Positions 43,378 to 54,819 of a DNA stretch of 64,000 nucleotides are shown here, in pieces (the first letter of the stretch is position 1; each line of letters begins with the position of its first letter). The notes beneath the pieces are model-generated. The model worked only from the letters and a program-made list of their open reading frames with translations, was not told where the DNA came from and did no database searches. Origin of the DNA: Capra hircus (taxonomy: Eukaryota > Chordata > Mammalia > Artiodactyla > Bovidae); assembly GCF_001704415.2 (NCBI RefSeq), contig NC_030822.1:56847345-56911344 (forward strand), read 5' to 3'. A program made the position numbers and the translations under genes.

Positions 43378-43437
43378 CATCATCACCACCACCATCACCA
43401 TCACCACCATCATCAACACCAACACCATCATCACTGC
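43378..43437. repeat. (CAT/CAC)n trinucleotide tract
   Basis: About 60 bases of CAT and CAC units with some CAA. Low-complexity triplet sequence, probably unstable. Confidence 0.9.
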
Positions 43438-43685
43438 CATCACTGTAACTAACACTTCCTTAGCACTTCTCCGGAACAGGGACTCTTGTAAACAAGCATT
43501 TGCTGATTTAGTCCTCATAGTCTCATGGGAGTTATCCGTTATAATCAGCTTATGTTGGAGTTGAGGATACAGCATAGAGATGGTAAGTGACTTGCCCAAG
43601 TTCACATGACCAGTAGGTGGCAGTTGAGATCTGAACTCAACCTATTTGACTTTTAAGTTCTTGCTTTTAACCACTAGATTTAACT
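43430..43685 (-). mobile_element. MIR SINE, antisense
   Basis: ACACTTCCTTAGCACTTCTC, TTTAGTCCTCATAGTCTC, AAGTGACTTGCCCAAGTTC, CATGACCAGTAGGTGGCAG and TTTTAACCACTAGATTT: full-order antisense MIR. Confidence 0.78.
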
Positions 43686-43689
43686 TTCT

Positions 43690-44095
43690 CTCATTAAAAA
43701 TAAAGTAAAATAATTTTTTAATTTAAAAAAACAAAAAAAGCTCAAACCAAACAACCAGTCTATGAAATAAAAATAACCAGAGAACAAGAAAAATTCTTGT
43801 GGCAATTAAAAATATATGATTGTCAAAATAAAAAATTTAGTGAAAGAGCTGGAAGATAAGGTCAAAGATATCTCCCAGAGAGGGGAGAGAAGAAAGAGGA
43901 GAGAGGACAGAAAGAGGGAGGGAAATAGGGGGAGAAAATTATCGAAGAAATTATCCAAGCATATTTCCCAGAGCCAAAGTATATCACGAGTCCTTAGGCT
44001 AAAAAGGTGTACTAAGTGTCTAACCCAAAGAATAAAAATGGTCCACACTGAGACTCACACTAATGACATTTGAGAACCATGAAGATGAAAGAACA
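43690..44095 (+). mobile_element. HAL1/L1-like ORF1-derived sequence
   Basis: An open stretch at 43816-44073 encodes KNLVKELEDKVKDISQRGER, a coiled-coil segment typical of L1/HAL1 ORF1, followed by KLSKKLSKH and an -RLKRCTKC- region. The nearby GAAATTATCCAAGCATATTTC fits the IIQENFPE region of old ORF1s. Degenerate and non-functional. Confidence 0.6.
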
Positions 44096-44404
44096 GCAGG
44101 CAACCAAACTGACTGGCCTCATTTTAAAATGATCATCACCAGCCTCAAGTGGGCCCCTGAAGCTCCTCTACATCCCGCTACAATTTCCCAGTCCCTTCAC
44201 TCCCAACGTGGCTGTTATTTTACATCATCATCGTTTCCTCTCTTCTCAGTCCTCTACAAACGCCCTCTCTACTCTGTCCCAGCTAACAACTTGGAAGTTA
44301 CAAAAGCGAACTGTGCCATCCACCCACCCACCGCATCTACCCATGTCCTTGCGTCTCGGCCCGGATACTCTGCCTTCTCTGACGCAGCCACACTAGATGC
44401 TCCG

Positions 44405-44622
44405 TGCATGCGTGCGTGCTAAGTTGCTTCAGTCGTGTCCAACTCTTTGCGACGCTATGAACTGCAGCCCGCTAGCCTCCTTTGTCCATGGGATTCTCCA
44501 AGCACAGGTACTGGAGTGGATTGCTGTGCCCTCCTCTACGGGCTCTTCCCAACCCAGTGATCAAACCCACGTCTCTTACATCTCCTGCATTGGAAGGTGA
44601 GTTCTTTATCACTAGCACCAGT
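44405..44622 (-). mobile_element. Bov-tA SINE
   Basis: Antisense copy from GCATGCGTGCGTGCTAAG and TTGCTTCAGTCGTGTCC to CTTTATCACTAGCACC. Several mutations near the tRNA-like head. Confidence 0.9.
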
Positions 44623-44639
44623 TATGGTCTGTACTTAAT

Positions 44640-46060
44640 CCTAAAACCAGCACAACAGTTATGATCCTGATTCCATCCTCTTCTGCAGTAATTTTTGCTA
44701 ATGTGGCTTATTAGCTCTGCTTCTCTTGCTGATCACTCCCACCTGCGTAGAAACAGCTTAAAAAGAACACTTCCACTCCTCACCTCCCTGCAGCTATGTC
44801 CTCTATTTTCTTTTTCTATAGAAAAAATATCTCCTTGAAAGAGTTGTTATATACCCTCTACAGCTTACCTCTTCTTATTTTTTTTCTTGAATACTCTCCA
44901 GTCAAGCCCCCACTCCTCAAAACTGATAGTCTCAAAGTCACTACTCTCTTGTATGTTATAGAAATGATCCGATGTTCAGTTCTTAGTCCTCAATCAATTT
45001 GACACATCAACAGTGTTTGGTACGGTTGATCACTCCCCTTTCCTTAAAACACTTTATCCTCTTAATTTCTAGACACCAGTTTTCTGGTTTTCTTCTACTT
45101 CACTTCTTCTCACTCTCCTTTTCTGGTTATTTTCTGTCTCCTTGCTCTCTGAATTCTGGCCGTTTTAGAGTATTTCAGGGCTGACTGTTGAACTTCTTCT
45201 TTTCTCTGTCTACACTGATTGCCCTGATGATCTCAGTGCAGCAATTCCATTTTAATGCCATCTATTCGTGAACATTTCCAAATTCATCTTTCCAATCTCT
45301 ACCCTTCCCCTGAACCCTAGGATTGTATATCCAACTTCTTATTCAACAACATAAGCCTTTGTCTAATAAGCATTTCAAGTTTAATAAGATATCAACCCCA
45401 AATCCTTATCTTCCCTCCACCACTCCAAACCTTCTCCTCCCACATTCTCCCCCACATCAGTAAATGTCAGTTCTATATTTTCAACTGCACATGCCAAAAC
45501 CCCTGTAAAACCCAGAAGCAGAGCAAAACAAACCTTGGTATCTTTGAATTCTCTCATATTCCTAACCAAACCTGAGCAAATTCTGATGGGTCTGTCTACA
45601 AAGTTTCCAGAATCCTATCACTGCTGTCTAATTCCACGGCTAATGTTATCATCTAAGCTATCATTGTCTCTCATCTGGATTATTGTAATAATCTCTTTAG
45701 CTATTTGCCTGCTTTTACTTCTGTCCTACTTCTGCCTCTGTGAGATGCCAGAGTAGTCCTCTTAAATCACCCTGTGCTTCTTGCTATGTTTCTCCTCTCA
45801 TAAATCTACCCATCTCACTGAAGATAAAAGCCAAAAGCTTTCTATTGACTTTGGAGGCCCTTTATCATCAGGTTCCCCCAGTTTGCTTTTCAGTTACTGT
45901 GCCCCTATTCTGGGATGATCTTACCACTCTCAACTTTTCCTATTGCTGTACTTCCTCTCTTGAATAATCTGGCCCCAGATAATCCAACGGCTCACTCCTC
46001 CGTCTCTGGACTTTTGTTTCAATACAACCTTTTCAGTGGTGATATTATAAGCACCAACCG
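44640..46060 (+). mobile_element. L2 LINE, reverse-transcriptase to C-terminal part
   Basis: Sense L2: GTTGATCACTCCCCTTTCC (45024), CCAGTTTTCTGGTTTTCTTC, TTCTCTGTCTACACTGATTG, CTCATCTGGATTATTGTAATA (45672), CCAGAGTAGTCCTCTTAAATC and GAAGATAAAAGCCAAAAGC. These follow the L2 (CR1 clade) reverse-transcriptase and C-terminal coding order. Only short open pieces survive. The part before 44990 is less certain. Confidence 0.68.
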
Positions 46061-46511
46061 CATTTTAAAGAACTCAAGGGGGAGAAAAGTTAGTTATGTG
46101 TACACAAATACATGCCATTCCTGTGACTTTTTGTTTATTGCTGATGTTTCAGATTTTCTGTAGGTGTTATTTCCTTTCTATCTGAAGTTTTCCTTTAGCA
46201 GTTCTCTGAGACCATGTCTGTTGACAAATGAATTCTTCTAGTTTTCCTTCACCTGCAAAACGATTTCACTTTCATTCCTTAAGGGTATTTTCACTGAAAA
46301 TAAAGGAAACAGTTCTTCTATTTCAGCATTTAAAAAATATTATTCCACTTCCTTCAGACTTTCATGCTTTCTGTTGAAAAATCTGTGGGAACTAGAATCA
46401 TTGTTTGATAAGTAGTACATCTTTTCATTCTAGCTGCTTTTACATTTTTTGTTTATTGGGTTTTGTTGTTCATTTTCAGCAGTTTGATTATAATATCCAC
46501 AAGAATGGATT

Positions 46512-46627
46512 TGTAATGGACATGAGTTTGTGCAAACTCCAGGAGACAGTGAAGGATAGGGGAGCCTGGCATGCTGTAGTCCATGGGGTTACAAAGAGTC
46601 AGACTTGACTCTTAGCAACTGAATGAC
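46512..46627 (+). mobile_element. BovB/Bov-A 3'-end fragment
   Basis: ATGGACATGAGTTTGTGCAA, CTCCAGGAGACAGTGAAGG, GGGTTACAAAGAGTCAGAC and AGCAACTGAATGAC match the last ~115 bp shared by BovB and Bov-A. Confidence 0.85.
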
Positions 46628-47267
46628 AGTTGGGGGGTTGCTGACTTTCTTGAATCTACAGGTTTATGTCTTTCACCATTTAGGGAAATTGTATTACTTC
46701 AAATAATTTTTCAGCACTGTATATTTCTTTTTCTTTTCTTTTTTTCCTTTAACTCTTATTTTTCTTTTTCTGGGACTCTGATAGCATTTGAAATTTTTTA
46801 TTGTCTCACAGGTACCTTAGGCTCCATTCATTTCCCCACAAGTCTTTTCTTGGAATAATTTCTTATGATCAATTTTAAAGTTCACTGAGCCTTTCCTCTG
46901 TCATGTCCATTCCACTATTGAGCCCACCGAGTGACTCTTAAATGTTCATTCTTGTATATTTTGGTTCTAGAAGTTTCCCTTGACTCCTTACAGCTTATGT
47001 TTTTTGCCAATACCATCTATTTTTCAAAAATGTTTTATTTATTGGAGCATTTTTATAATACATACTTCAAAGTCTTTTCAAGATAATTCCAACATTTGTG
47101 TGTCCTTGGGACTGGTGCCTATTAATTGCTTTTTCCTGTGGGAGCATGGAAATTGAGATTTTCTTCATTATCATGCACTGAGGGATTTGGACTATATCCT
47201 GGGCATTTTGAATATTATATTTTTGAGCCTCTGGCTCTTGTTTAAATCCTATGGAAAATCTTATTAT

Positions 47268-47415
47268 TTTTTTAAATTTATTTGTTTTTATTTTTAAATT
47301 TAATTTATTTATTTTAAATTGAAGGATAATTGCTTTACAGTATTGTGTTGATTTCTGCCATACATCACATGAATCAGCCAATATATATGTCCCCTCCCTC
47401 TTGAGCCTCCCTCCC
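47268..47415 (-). mobile_element. L1 3' terminus, antisense
   Basis: T/A-rich start, then GAAGGATAATTGCTTTACAG, TATTGTGTTGATTTCTGCC, AATCAGCCAATATATATG and CCCTCTTGAGCCTCCCTCCC: the antisense ruminant L1 3' end. Confidence 0.85.
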
Positions 47416-47935
47416 ATATTTTTGTTTTAACAAGCAGTTAACTTTGTTGGGATCAGGCTATAAATTCCAACTGGTGCTTCATGCGTTGTGATTTTAATGC
47501 CAGGTTTATTTCAGAGTCTTTGCAGAGCCACTTGAATCTTCTCTGTGAGCATACCCAGTGGGCAGCATGGGGCCCACGGTGTGGTGAACTGTTCCTGTAG
47601 TTCTGTTCTCAAAATTTGGGGCATGCTGTTTAGGATCCGATCCACACATGCACAGCTTACGGAGATCCCAGGAGTTGTGACATTGTTATGAGGTTGCTTT
47701 CTTGAGCTCCTCCTTTCTTACCGTCTCTGGTACCTTCAGGTCCCTCAGCTTTCCCTCTTTGCTCTCCTGGCCAGGAAGCTGGGCTCTATTTTCTTTACTC
47801 TATCTTACATGTTTTACAACTGTGCCCACTTCTGGAGTCAACCAACAGGAGGACACAGAGAAAAAGAAACCCATGCGGGATTGTCCCACTCTCATCTCTG
47901 ATTGCAGATGAAGATTCTGCTCCCTCAGAGTTCAG

Positions 47936-48160
47936 GGCTTTCTCAGTGGCTCAGTTGTAAAGAATCCACTGTGATGCAGGAGACACAGGAGATCCAGGTT
48001 CGATCCCTAGGTTGGGAAGATCCGCTGGAGGAGGGCACGGCAACCCACTCCAGTATTCTTCCCAGGAAAAGCCCATGGACAGAGGAGTCTGGTGGGCTAC
48101 AGTCCTTGGGGTCATAAAGAGTTGCGCACGACTGAAGCAACTGAGCATGCACACACACAC
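47936..48160 (+). mobile_element. Bov-tA SINE with intact B box
   Basis: Sense copy from GGGCTTTCTCAGTGGCTCAG to GAAGCAACTGAGCATGC, followed by a short (AC)n. GGTTCGATCCC at 47997-48007 matches the pol III B-box consensus GGTTCGANNCC exactly. Confidence 0.93.
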
Positions 48161-48560
48161 ACAGGTTTAAGCACCTTGTGCTCTTGCTGCCACTGTTGAC
48201 ACTGCAAGATTGACACCACAGTGCAAGCTGAGACTCCTCGAACAGAGAAAAGGAAAACAGAAAAAAAAAAAAAATGAGAGTTTGCTCTCTTTGAATGCTA
48301 GAAATTCCCTTTCCCACTCCTGATCCAGCACCACACGGTGTCTCCTGGAGCTCTCTGCCCAGGTCTGTGGATGTCAGAGGAAAAGTGGGAACTGTACTGC
48401 TGACTTGGTGGTACTTGTCAGATTGGGTCTGCTTTCCCAATCTGCCCGCTACTGTTTACTCCAGAGTCCTCAAGTATCTGAACCACTCATTCTCTACGGG
48501 TTTCATAGCTGTATTCGTCATGAGCCTCAGGGCAGTGGTGATTACTTCATCAACCCAGCA

Positions 48561-49047
48561 TAAAATCTGCTTTCAAACTTCAAAGGAAAACAAATTTGAG
48601 AGTCACATTAAGTATGGCTTTACTTACCTAGAGCCATTATTAAGTATAAAGGATATATAACATCATTTTCAGAAATCCAAATGAATATTTAGAATATTTG
48701 CCTCCTAAATATTCTTCCTAAGAAGGTTACTTAAGGATGTACTCCTGCAAAACAAAGATGAAATAAGAAAGAGTAGTATATGAGACCCAAGAAATTATAG
48801 AACTAACCTAGGATAAAGGGGGTATCCAAGAAAATAGTTATGTGATACACCTAAAAGTAACTGGTTCGGATTAGAGAATATGGTCCAATGCCTCTGGAAT
48901 TATATTTCTGTGAAGAAAATGATCCCATGTAATAAATAATTGAGGGCCTAATGATTTCAGGTTATACTAAAAACACATTATTCTTTTCTCTAAAAAGTAA
49001 AGAAAACTACCAAAATTCATGTGAGAAACTAATGGTCTATATTTGAG
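48561..49047. other. Single-copy-looking AT-rich DNA
   Basis: No element recognised. Confidence 0.4.
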
Positions 49048-49362
49048 ACCCGACCAGTCCATCCTAAAGGAGATCAGTCCTGGGTGTTCATTGGTAGGAC
49101 TGATTTTGAAGCTGAAACTCCAATATTTTAGCCACCTGATGCAAAGAGCTGACTCATTTGAAAAGACCCTGATGCTGGGAAAGATTGAGGGCAGGAGGAG
49201 AAGGGGACGACAGAGGATGAGATGGCTGGATGGCATCACCAACAGGATGGACATGGGTTTGGTTGAACTCCGGGAGTTGGTGATGGACAGGGAGGCCTGG
49301 CGTGCTGTGGTTCATGGGGTCGCAAAGAGTCAGACATAACTGAGTGAATGAACTGATTTGAA
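49048..49362 (+). mobile_element. BovB 3' end, 5'-truncated
   Basis: Sense: CCAGTCCATCCTAAAGGAG, TGATGCTGGGAAAGATTG, GACAGAGGATGAGATGGC, GAGTTGGTGATGGACAGGG and AGTCAGACATAACTGAG. A 98-codon open frame keeps the BovB C-terminus (…ELVMDREAWRAVVHGVAKSQT). Confidence 0.94.
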
Positions 49363-50595
49363 GCAAAATAAAGTTTATCATGTACTTAAATATAGTACTT
49401 AAGTGTGAGAAATGAACACATTTGACTTCAGTCATGGCAAAGATATCTTTCTCATAGCAAAAACTATAGCACTGAGTCCATTGAGAAAGAAATATAATTC
49501 TCACCTCTTGACTATGTGGTGAATAATATTCCTATGGAAATATTAATTTAATTACCAGGTGAGTAGCAATGAATTAACTTATGCTGAGGTAACAACCCCA
49601 AATGTCATTGACTTAACACATGAAAGTTGATTTCTTGGTCTCCCTACATGGCCCAAGCAGGTCAGCACAGGATTGTGCTCTCCCTGGTCACTTGATAACC
49701 CGGGTCAGGGATGCTCTACCGCATTAGAACTGCACCCCATCTAGAATATCTGGCTTCAGCTACAGCAGCAGAGAAAGAGGGATTTGCAAATCTCATTGGG
49801 TTTCCACTAGCTCAACCTGAAAATCACTCACAAGATTTCTCACATTTCTCTGCCTAGGATAAATGTGATAATTTCTCTGCTAGTCATAGTTCTCTCTCCA
49901 CTCAGCAGGGAGATAGACAGCAGGGGTAGGAGAGCAGATGGAGTATTTGGTGGTCATCCTGCTCACCATCAGTGTTCACTGACACTCAGCTTTTAGAGTA
50001 ACTTACATGAAACATTATAAACCAGTCACCTTCAGTAAGTGCCCACTGCAGATGAGCTTGAGTACACAGATTTTTTTTTTTTTTTTTGGGAAAATGTGAA
50101 AGTCTTTTTGAGTTGGACACTTTGTAGTTCACTGTGGTTTTCATTGATCTCCCTGCTATGACACCAGTACATGTCGACCCATAGACATGGCCAGTCTGGT
50201 CCCTGAAGGCCTTTGTGACGCTCACAACACAATGCAAGGCAGACCCAGGGTTGGACAGAACAATGTAAATGATATCAGTCTGGATAATGATAGAGGTGTA
50301 ACTGTGGAAGTGTGGAGCGTGTGGAGTGTGGAAAAGGTGACAGAGGAGTTGAAAGAAAAATTGATGCCCATGTATTCTTTTTGTGGAATATGAAGAAATA
50401 TTACCTGATAAGGAAGAAACATACATATCTATTTGCATGTATTATTTTCAATGATGAATGCCATTTTAGAACTCTGTAAAAGTTGAGAGGTGAAAAGAAA
50501 AGGATATTGAATGTGGTGTGAATATAAATCTCTATATTTTGTAGTGGGTAATCAATAGACAGTATCTGTGGTCAATAAATCAAGAAATGGAGGCA
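49363..50595. other. Unassigned noncoding DNA, possible old repeat
   Basis: Stretch 49580-49860 (GAGGTAACAACCCCAAATG, CACATGAAAGTTGATTTCTTG) resembles an old interspersed repeat I cannot name. A run of about 20 T at 50072-50091 is consistent with an antisense poly(A). The rest is unrecognised. Confidence 0.4.
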
Positions 50596-50785
50596 AGAAC
50601 ATACCATCTAGCATGGGGAAGAAACCACCAGGAGCCCTCAAAACAGAAATGATTGGAAGTGGTTTCCTCTGGGGAGTGGGATTCAAGGTGGGGAGGGCTA
50701 GGAGAGGAGAGAGTTGATGTCATTGTAAGAAAGTCTGCACTATTTGATTTTAAAAATATTCAAGCATTACTCTGATTGAGATTTA
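50596..50785 (+). mobile_element. Possible L1M 3'-region piece
   Basis: GTGGTTTCCTCTGGGGAGTG, GGATTCAAGGTGGGGAGGGC and a later ATTTGATTTTAAAAATATTC fit an L1M 3' UTR (GTGGTTACCTCTGGGGAGTGG). Short and uncertain. Confidence 0.4.
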
Positions 50786-50861
50786 AAAATTATTTTTAAA
50801 AAGAAGTGAACAGAGATTTGGGTATGAGGTGGGGGACAGAAGGAAAGATTTGAGAGAAGTT

Positions 50862-51052
50862 GTTGCTGTTTAGTCATAGCTCTTTTGCGACCCAATGGAC
50901 TGTAGCCCACCAAGCTTCTTGTCCGTTGATTTTCCAGGCAAGAATACTGGAGTGGGTTGCCATTTCCTTCTCCAGGAGATCTTCCTGACCAAGGGATCAA
51001 ACTTGTATCTCCTGCATTGGCAGGTGAATTCTTTACCACTGAGCCACATGGC
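50862..51052 (-). mobile_element. Bov-tA SINE
   Basis: Antisense copy from GTTGTTGCTGTTTAGTCATAG to TACCACTGAGCCACATGGC. A deletion shortens the CTTCTTGTCC region. Confidence 0.9.
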
Positions 51053-51564
51053 AGAGGAGGAGAGAAAGCGTACAGGTGACATGGTGGCCAGCTGGAGCCC
51101 ACAGAGAATCCAAAGGTGAGAAGGGCTCCACTGAGTGGCTCAAGGCCTTTCAAGGATACAAAGCCTATTTATATTCAATTTTAGGTTGTCTTCATTGTTG
51201 AGATATAAACATTTGTCATTGCCACAAATCTTATAAGCATCTGCTATAAACTCAACTAGCTTATCTGTTTAATTGGGAGGAAAACAAGAGAAAGGGACTG
51301 GGGACCAAATAGAGTGCACTGATAACTGGAAAGAAGAGCAGTGAGATGGGAATGAGACACAATGGAAGCAAGAATCCAGGACTGAAGGGTTCATGAGGGC
51401 TTAAGCTCTCTGATGTTCACAGGATCTTGGGAAGACGTTTATTTCCCATGGAATGTGAGATAGGATGTTTGTCAATTTTATTTAAACTCCAGAGGACAGA
51501 GTGACCTGAGCTGACATCTGGAGTGTTTAAGTTACCTTATTTAATCCTCAAAGCAAACTTATGA
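51053..51564. other. Single-copy-looking noncoding DNA
   Basis: No element recognised. Confidence 0.4.
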
Positions 51565-51960
51565 GTTATTATCAGTTAATTCAACAAACATTTTATTAAA
51601 TGTTTACCTATAGCACTGTTCAGTATGTCTTTATCCCTATTCTCAAGGCCCTTATGGTCGAAAGAGTGAGATATTACAATATCAGGTGATAAATACAGGT
51701 ACGTGTCTTATGACAACATGGTCAAGGCACAGTTAATTTGCCCTGGGGCTGGGAGAGGGTAGGCAACTCCATGAGAAGGTGACTCAGGCTGAAGTTTGAA
51801 AGATAAAAAGGAGTTTGCTTGGCAGGTGAAAGGGATGGGGGTAAAAGAGAGTTCTAGGAAGGGGGACAGTGTAGGTAAGTAACTGAAGCAAGAAAGCCTG
51901 TGACCCATTAGTTACCTCTGAATGCTGTGTGTCAAGGAGGGTAGGAGCCAAACCAGGGGA
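51565..51960 (-). mobile_element. L2 3' region, antisense
   Basis: AATTCAACAAACATTTTATT, AATGTTTACCTATAGCAC, GGCTGAAGTTTGAAAGAT, AGTTTGCTTGGCAGGTGAAAG, GAGAGTTCTAGGAAGGGG and GAAAGCCTGTGAC are the antisense L2 3' region in order. About 390 bp, strongly diverged. Confidence 0.65.
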
Positions 51961-52429
51961 GATTACATGCTGAGCAGAGCTTCCCATCTGGTGAATGGTG
52001 GTCCGTCTGTGTCAGCAGTCTGAGTCACCCCAAATCAGCCTGTCGACACCCAATCTCCTGCCATTCTACAAAAGAAACACCCTGCTGCTCAGGAGGAAAG
52101 ACCTGTGAACCAGGACCCTTTACTGAAATCTGCCCCAGACTGTGGCACCCAGGACAACTCCTAGCACGAATCCTAAGCTTCTGTGATCATCTGATCTAGT
52201 ACTTGTGTGAGGGAGAGTGTCAGGGAGAAAATGGAACCAGGGCCATGTGAGTCCTCGTTTAGATCCCAAGCACCAAGAAATGTCCAGTGACTCACTGGAG
52301 CGCCACGTGTATTCTTTTCTTTTCCTATAAAATAGCAGCAACTCTGGCTCCTTACAATAATCAATATCAGGGTTTTTGTTTGCCCTGTGGTCTACAAGCA
52401 TGAACAGCATAGAATGATCAGGCAATACT
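51961..52429. other. Single-copy-looking noncoding DNA
   Basis: No element recognised. It may hold further decayed ERVL sequence beyond 52430. Confidence 0.35.
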
Positions 52430-53300
52430 TAGAACTTTAGACCCGGTAGGACCCTCACTCTTCCCTGACTGGGCACCAGGACCTCCAGTGCCACAGAACC
52501 TGGATTTGTAGGGACTCAAGCACAAATTTTGCAGGTAGGTCACTAGGAGTGGTGATGAGATGACCACAGAAACTTTTACTCCCGAGTTCCTGAACCTGTG
52601 TATCCCAGCTACTGAGGAAACAGGAACTATATATCAGCTATTGTTCAGCACCCCCAGAGAACAGCGCTCCAAACCCATGCCTCCCAGATGGGGCTTTCGA
52701 TGGTCTAGTAATGGTGCTGCGTTGTTCTGGCTTGCTGCTTCAATGTAGTGTGGTATATGGCAGCGTCAGTGGGTGCCATAGTCATGAGCCCATTCTCACA
52801 CCTTCGTTGCTGTAAAATAGCTTCCTTGGTCTAAGACAATTGTTACAAGGGGTCCTGAGTCAGCAAATCTCCCTTTCTTCAACCTTCAGAGAATAGTGCT
52901 GACAAAGGTATCTTAGGTGATAAAGACAAATCTGTATCCAGAGTAGGTGTGAATTCTAGAGAAGACAAACCATTTCCCCTTCTAGGAGAGAAGGGATCCA
53001 ATGTAACCCCTTCTAGGGTAGAAGGGATCCAATGTAATCCACCTGCCACAGGTGGTCAGTGTGTCTCCTGAATATATGGTACCACTCTGAGATTATAGTA
53101 TTGGTTTCTGCTCTTGACATTCAGTGATAGCAATAACTGGATCAGCCTTGGGAGAAGGAACCCATGGAGTTGGGTCTATGTAGAGCCTCCATCCCTGTGG
53201 CACTGGAGAAGCCCCAGGGCAGAAGCAAAAGATGTGCAGAGAAGGATGTCAGCACGAGGTGATCAAAGGCTGCCCTGAGCTGCCCACTGCAGCTGGAGTT
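52430..53300 (-). mobile_element. ERVL-type endogenous retrovirus remnant, integrase region
   Basis: An old retroviral pol fragment read on the minus strand. Translated pieces in the right order resemble integrase: an ITECQEQKP stretch where the zinc-binding region should be (the expected second Cys is lost), GRWITLDPF/WQVDYIG in two frames at 53010-53050, and DQGSYFTA with WAHDYGTHW near 52790-52860. Frames shift repeatedly and stops are common. A local tandem duplication of about 33 bp (52978-53042, both copies with AGAAGGGATCCAATGTAA) interrupts the core. No flanking LTRs or primer-binding site were found, so this is an isolated, non-functional fragment. Confidence 0.7.
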
Positions 53301-54037
53301 GAAATCACAAGTGAGGTACGGGGATATGGCACAGAAGCATTGGATTTCATGGACTTCTCTCAATAAGGGAATTTAAAATATCTCACTTTTGAAACTTAGG
53401 GGGAAAAAGGCCATAAGAACATGTTGCCAGCTGCTGGAAAAGTCCTTCAGAGAGGTGATGGTGTGGATGCTGAGATGAGCACAGGGGGCGGTTGGTGGGG
53501 GGCTTCTGATCCTAGTTTGGGTGCTTATCAGTCATCAGAGATCCCATCTGGAAAAGCCTTGGGCAAAAGCTGTGGGAACCTGGCAAGATGCCAATGTTGC
53601 TTGTTGCTCTGGGGTTTGCTAATGCTTTCCTGGCTTAGCAGCAAGACTGTCAGAGGTGGGGAGGATTGTTGGGACATCCTGGTCTCTTATCACCATCATA
53701 CACATAAAGAACTTGAGACCTGTAATTTGACAGGGCAGCCCAAGCTCACTTAGGCAATTATTGGCAAAGATGGACTAAAACACCATGGCTTAAGGTTAAA
53801 GTTGGGGATCTTAACAAACATTTCTTGGTAGATCCCCTTGTATCATTTAATTAGAATATAAGCAGTTTTTCAGGCAAAGCCCAAGCCTATTCTTTTCTCT
53901 GCATAAGGAAAGGGTGTACAGGAATACATAACCAGACTTCATCTTAGCGGTCACTAGCCCCCTTTGTCATCTCTCTGTCCCGGTGCCTAGTGGAATCTTC
54001 TATCTGGATTGTGACTTTGCTGTGCATCTATTCTTCC
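53301..54037. other. Unassigned noncoding DNA
   Basis: May include further ERVL-derived sequence, but nothing could be recognised. Confidence 0.35.
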
Positions 54038-54282
54038 AGTACTCTTGCCTGGAAAATCCCATGGACGGAGGAGCCTGGTGGGCTGCAGTCCAGGAGGTTG
54101 CTAAGAGTCAGACACGACTGAGCGATTTCACTTTCATTTTTCACTTTCATGCATTGGAGAAGGAAATGGCAACCCACTCCAGTGTTCTTGCCTGGAGAAT
54201 CCCAGGGACGGGGGAGCCTGGTGGGCTGCCGTCTATGGGGTCGCACAGTCAGACACGACTGAAGCGACTTAGCAGCAGCAGC
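54038..54282 (+). mobile_element. Bov-A2 SINE, sense
   Basis: Two BovB-tail-derived units (CTTGCCTGGAAAATCCCATG and CTTGCCTGGAGAATCCCAGG) joined by the TTTCACTTTCA linker, ending in an AGCAGCAGCAGC tail. Flanked by ATTCTTCC (54030-54037) and ATTCCTCC (54283-54290). Confidence 0.94.
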
Positions 54283-54399
54283 ATTCCTCCTATAAAAAAT
54301 TGCTTATGGTGATTTTTGGGTTTGCTTAAGATGATTTTTTTTTTATTCTCAGCATATTGCAAAGTTATAAAATCGTCTTTTCTCCTCTCTTCTGCCTTC

Positions 54400-54560
54400 T
54401 TTTTAAAATCTTAGATATTAACCTACCATCCATCTATCTAAGATAGATATTCAGTTGATGTCTATCAGCTGATATTGATCTATCTATTCAGCTATCCATC
54501 TGCCATCCATCCACTTACCTGACTATCTATCATCTATTTCTATCACCTCTGTTAAACATT
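54400..54560. repeat. Degenerate (CTAT/CCAT)n tract
   Basis: Interrupted tetranucleotide repeats (CCATCCATCTATCTA, CATCCATCCACTTACC, CTATCTATCATC) between the two oppositely oriented Bov-A2 copies. Confidence 0.75.
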
Positions 54561-54581
54561 TGTAAAAGAGTGTGACTTTGG

Positions 54582-54806
54582 CTGCTGCTAAGTCACTTCA
54601 GTCATTTCCGACTCTGTGCGACCCCATAGACGGCAGCCCACCAGGCTCCCCCGTCCCTGGAATTCTCCAGGCAAGAACACTGGAGTGGGTTGCCATTTCC
54701 TTCTCCAATGCATGAAAGTGAAAAGTGAAAGTGAAGTTGCTCAGTCGTGTCCAACTCTTCACGACTCCATGGACTGTAGTCCACCAAGCCCCTCCGTCCA
54801 TGGGAA
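54582..54806 (-). mobile_element. Bov-A2 SINE, antisense
   Basis: Starts with (GCT)n-like sequence and carries the linker GTGAAAAGTGAAAGTGAAGT at 54718-54737. A perfect 13-bp duplication AGTGTGACTTTGG brackets it (54569-54581 and 54807-54819). The second unit is truncated at CCGTCCATGGGA. Confidence 0.95.
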
Positions 54807-54819
54807 AGTGTGACTTTGG

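Larger units (their letters stand above)
46080..48560 (-). mobile_element. Old L1M 5'/ORF1-proximal sequence, fragmented
   Basis: Antisense landmarks: CACTTCCTTCAGACTTTC, GTTGAAAAATCTGTGGG, GCAGTTTGATTATAATATCC, CTGGGACTCTGATAGC, CTCACAGGTACCTTAGGCTC, TTTTTCCTGTGGGAGCATGG and ATCCTGGGCATTTTGAATAT, as in the 5' region of old L1s read backwards. Split by a Bov-A-like piece (46512-46627), an L1 3' end (47268-47415) and a Bov-tA (47936-48160). Confidence 0.6.
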
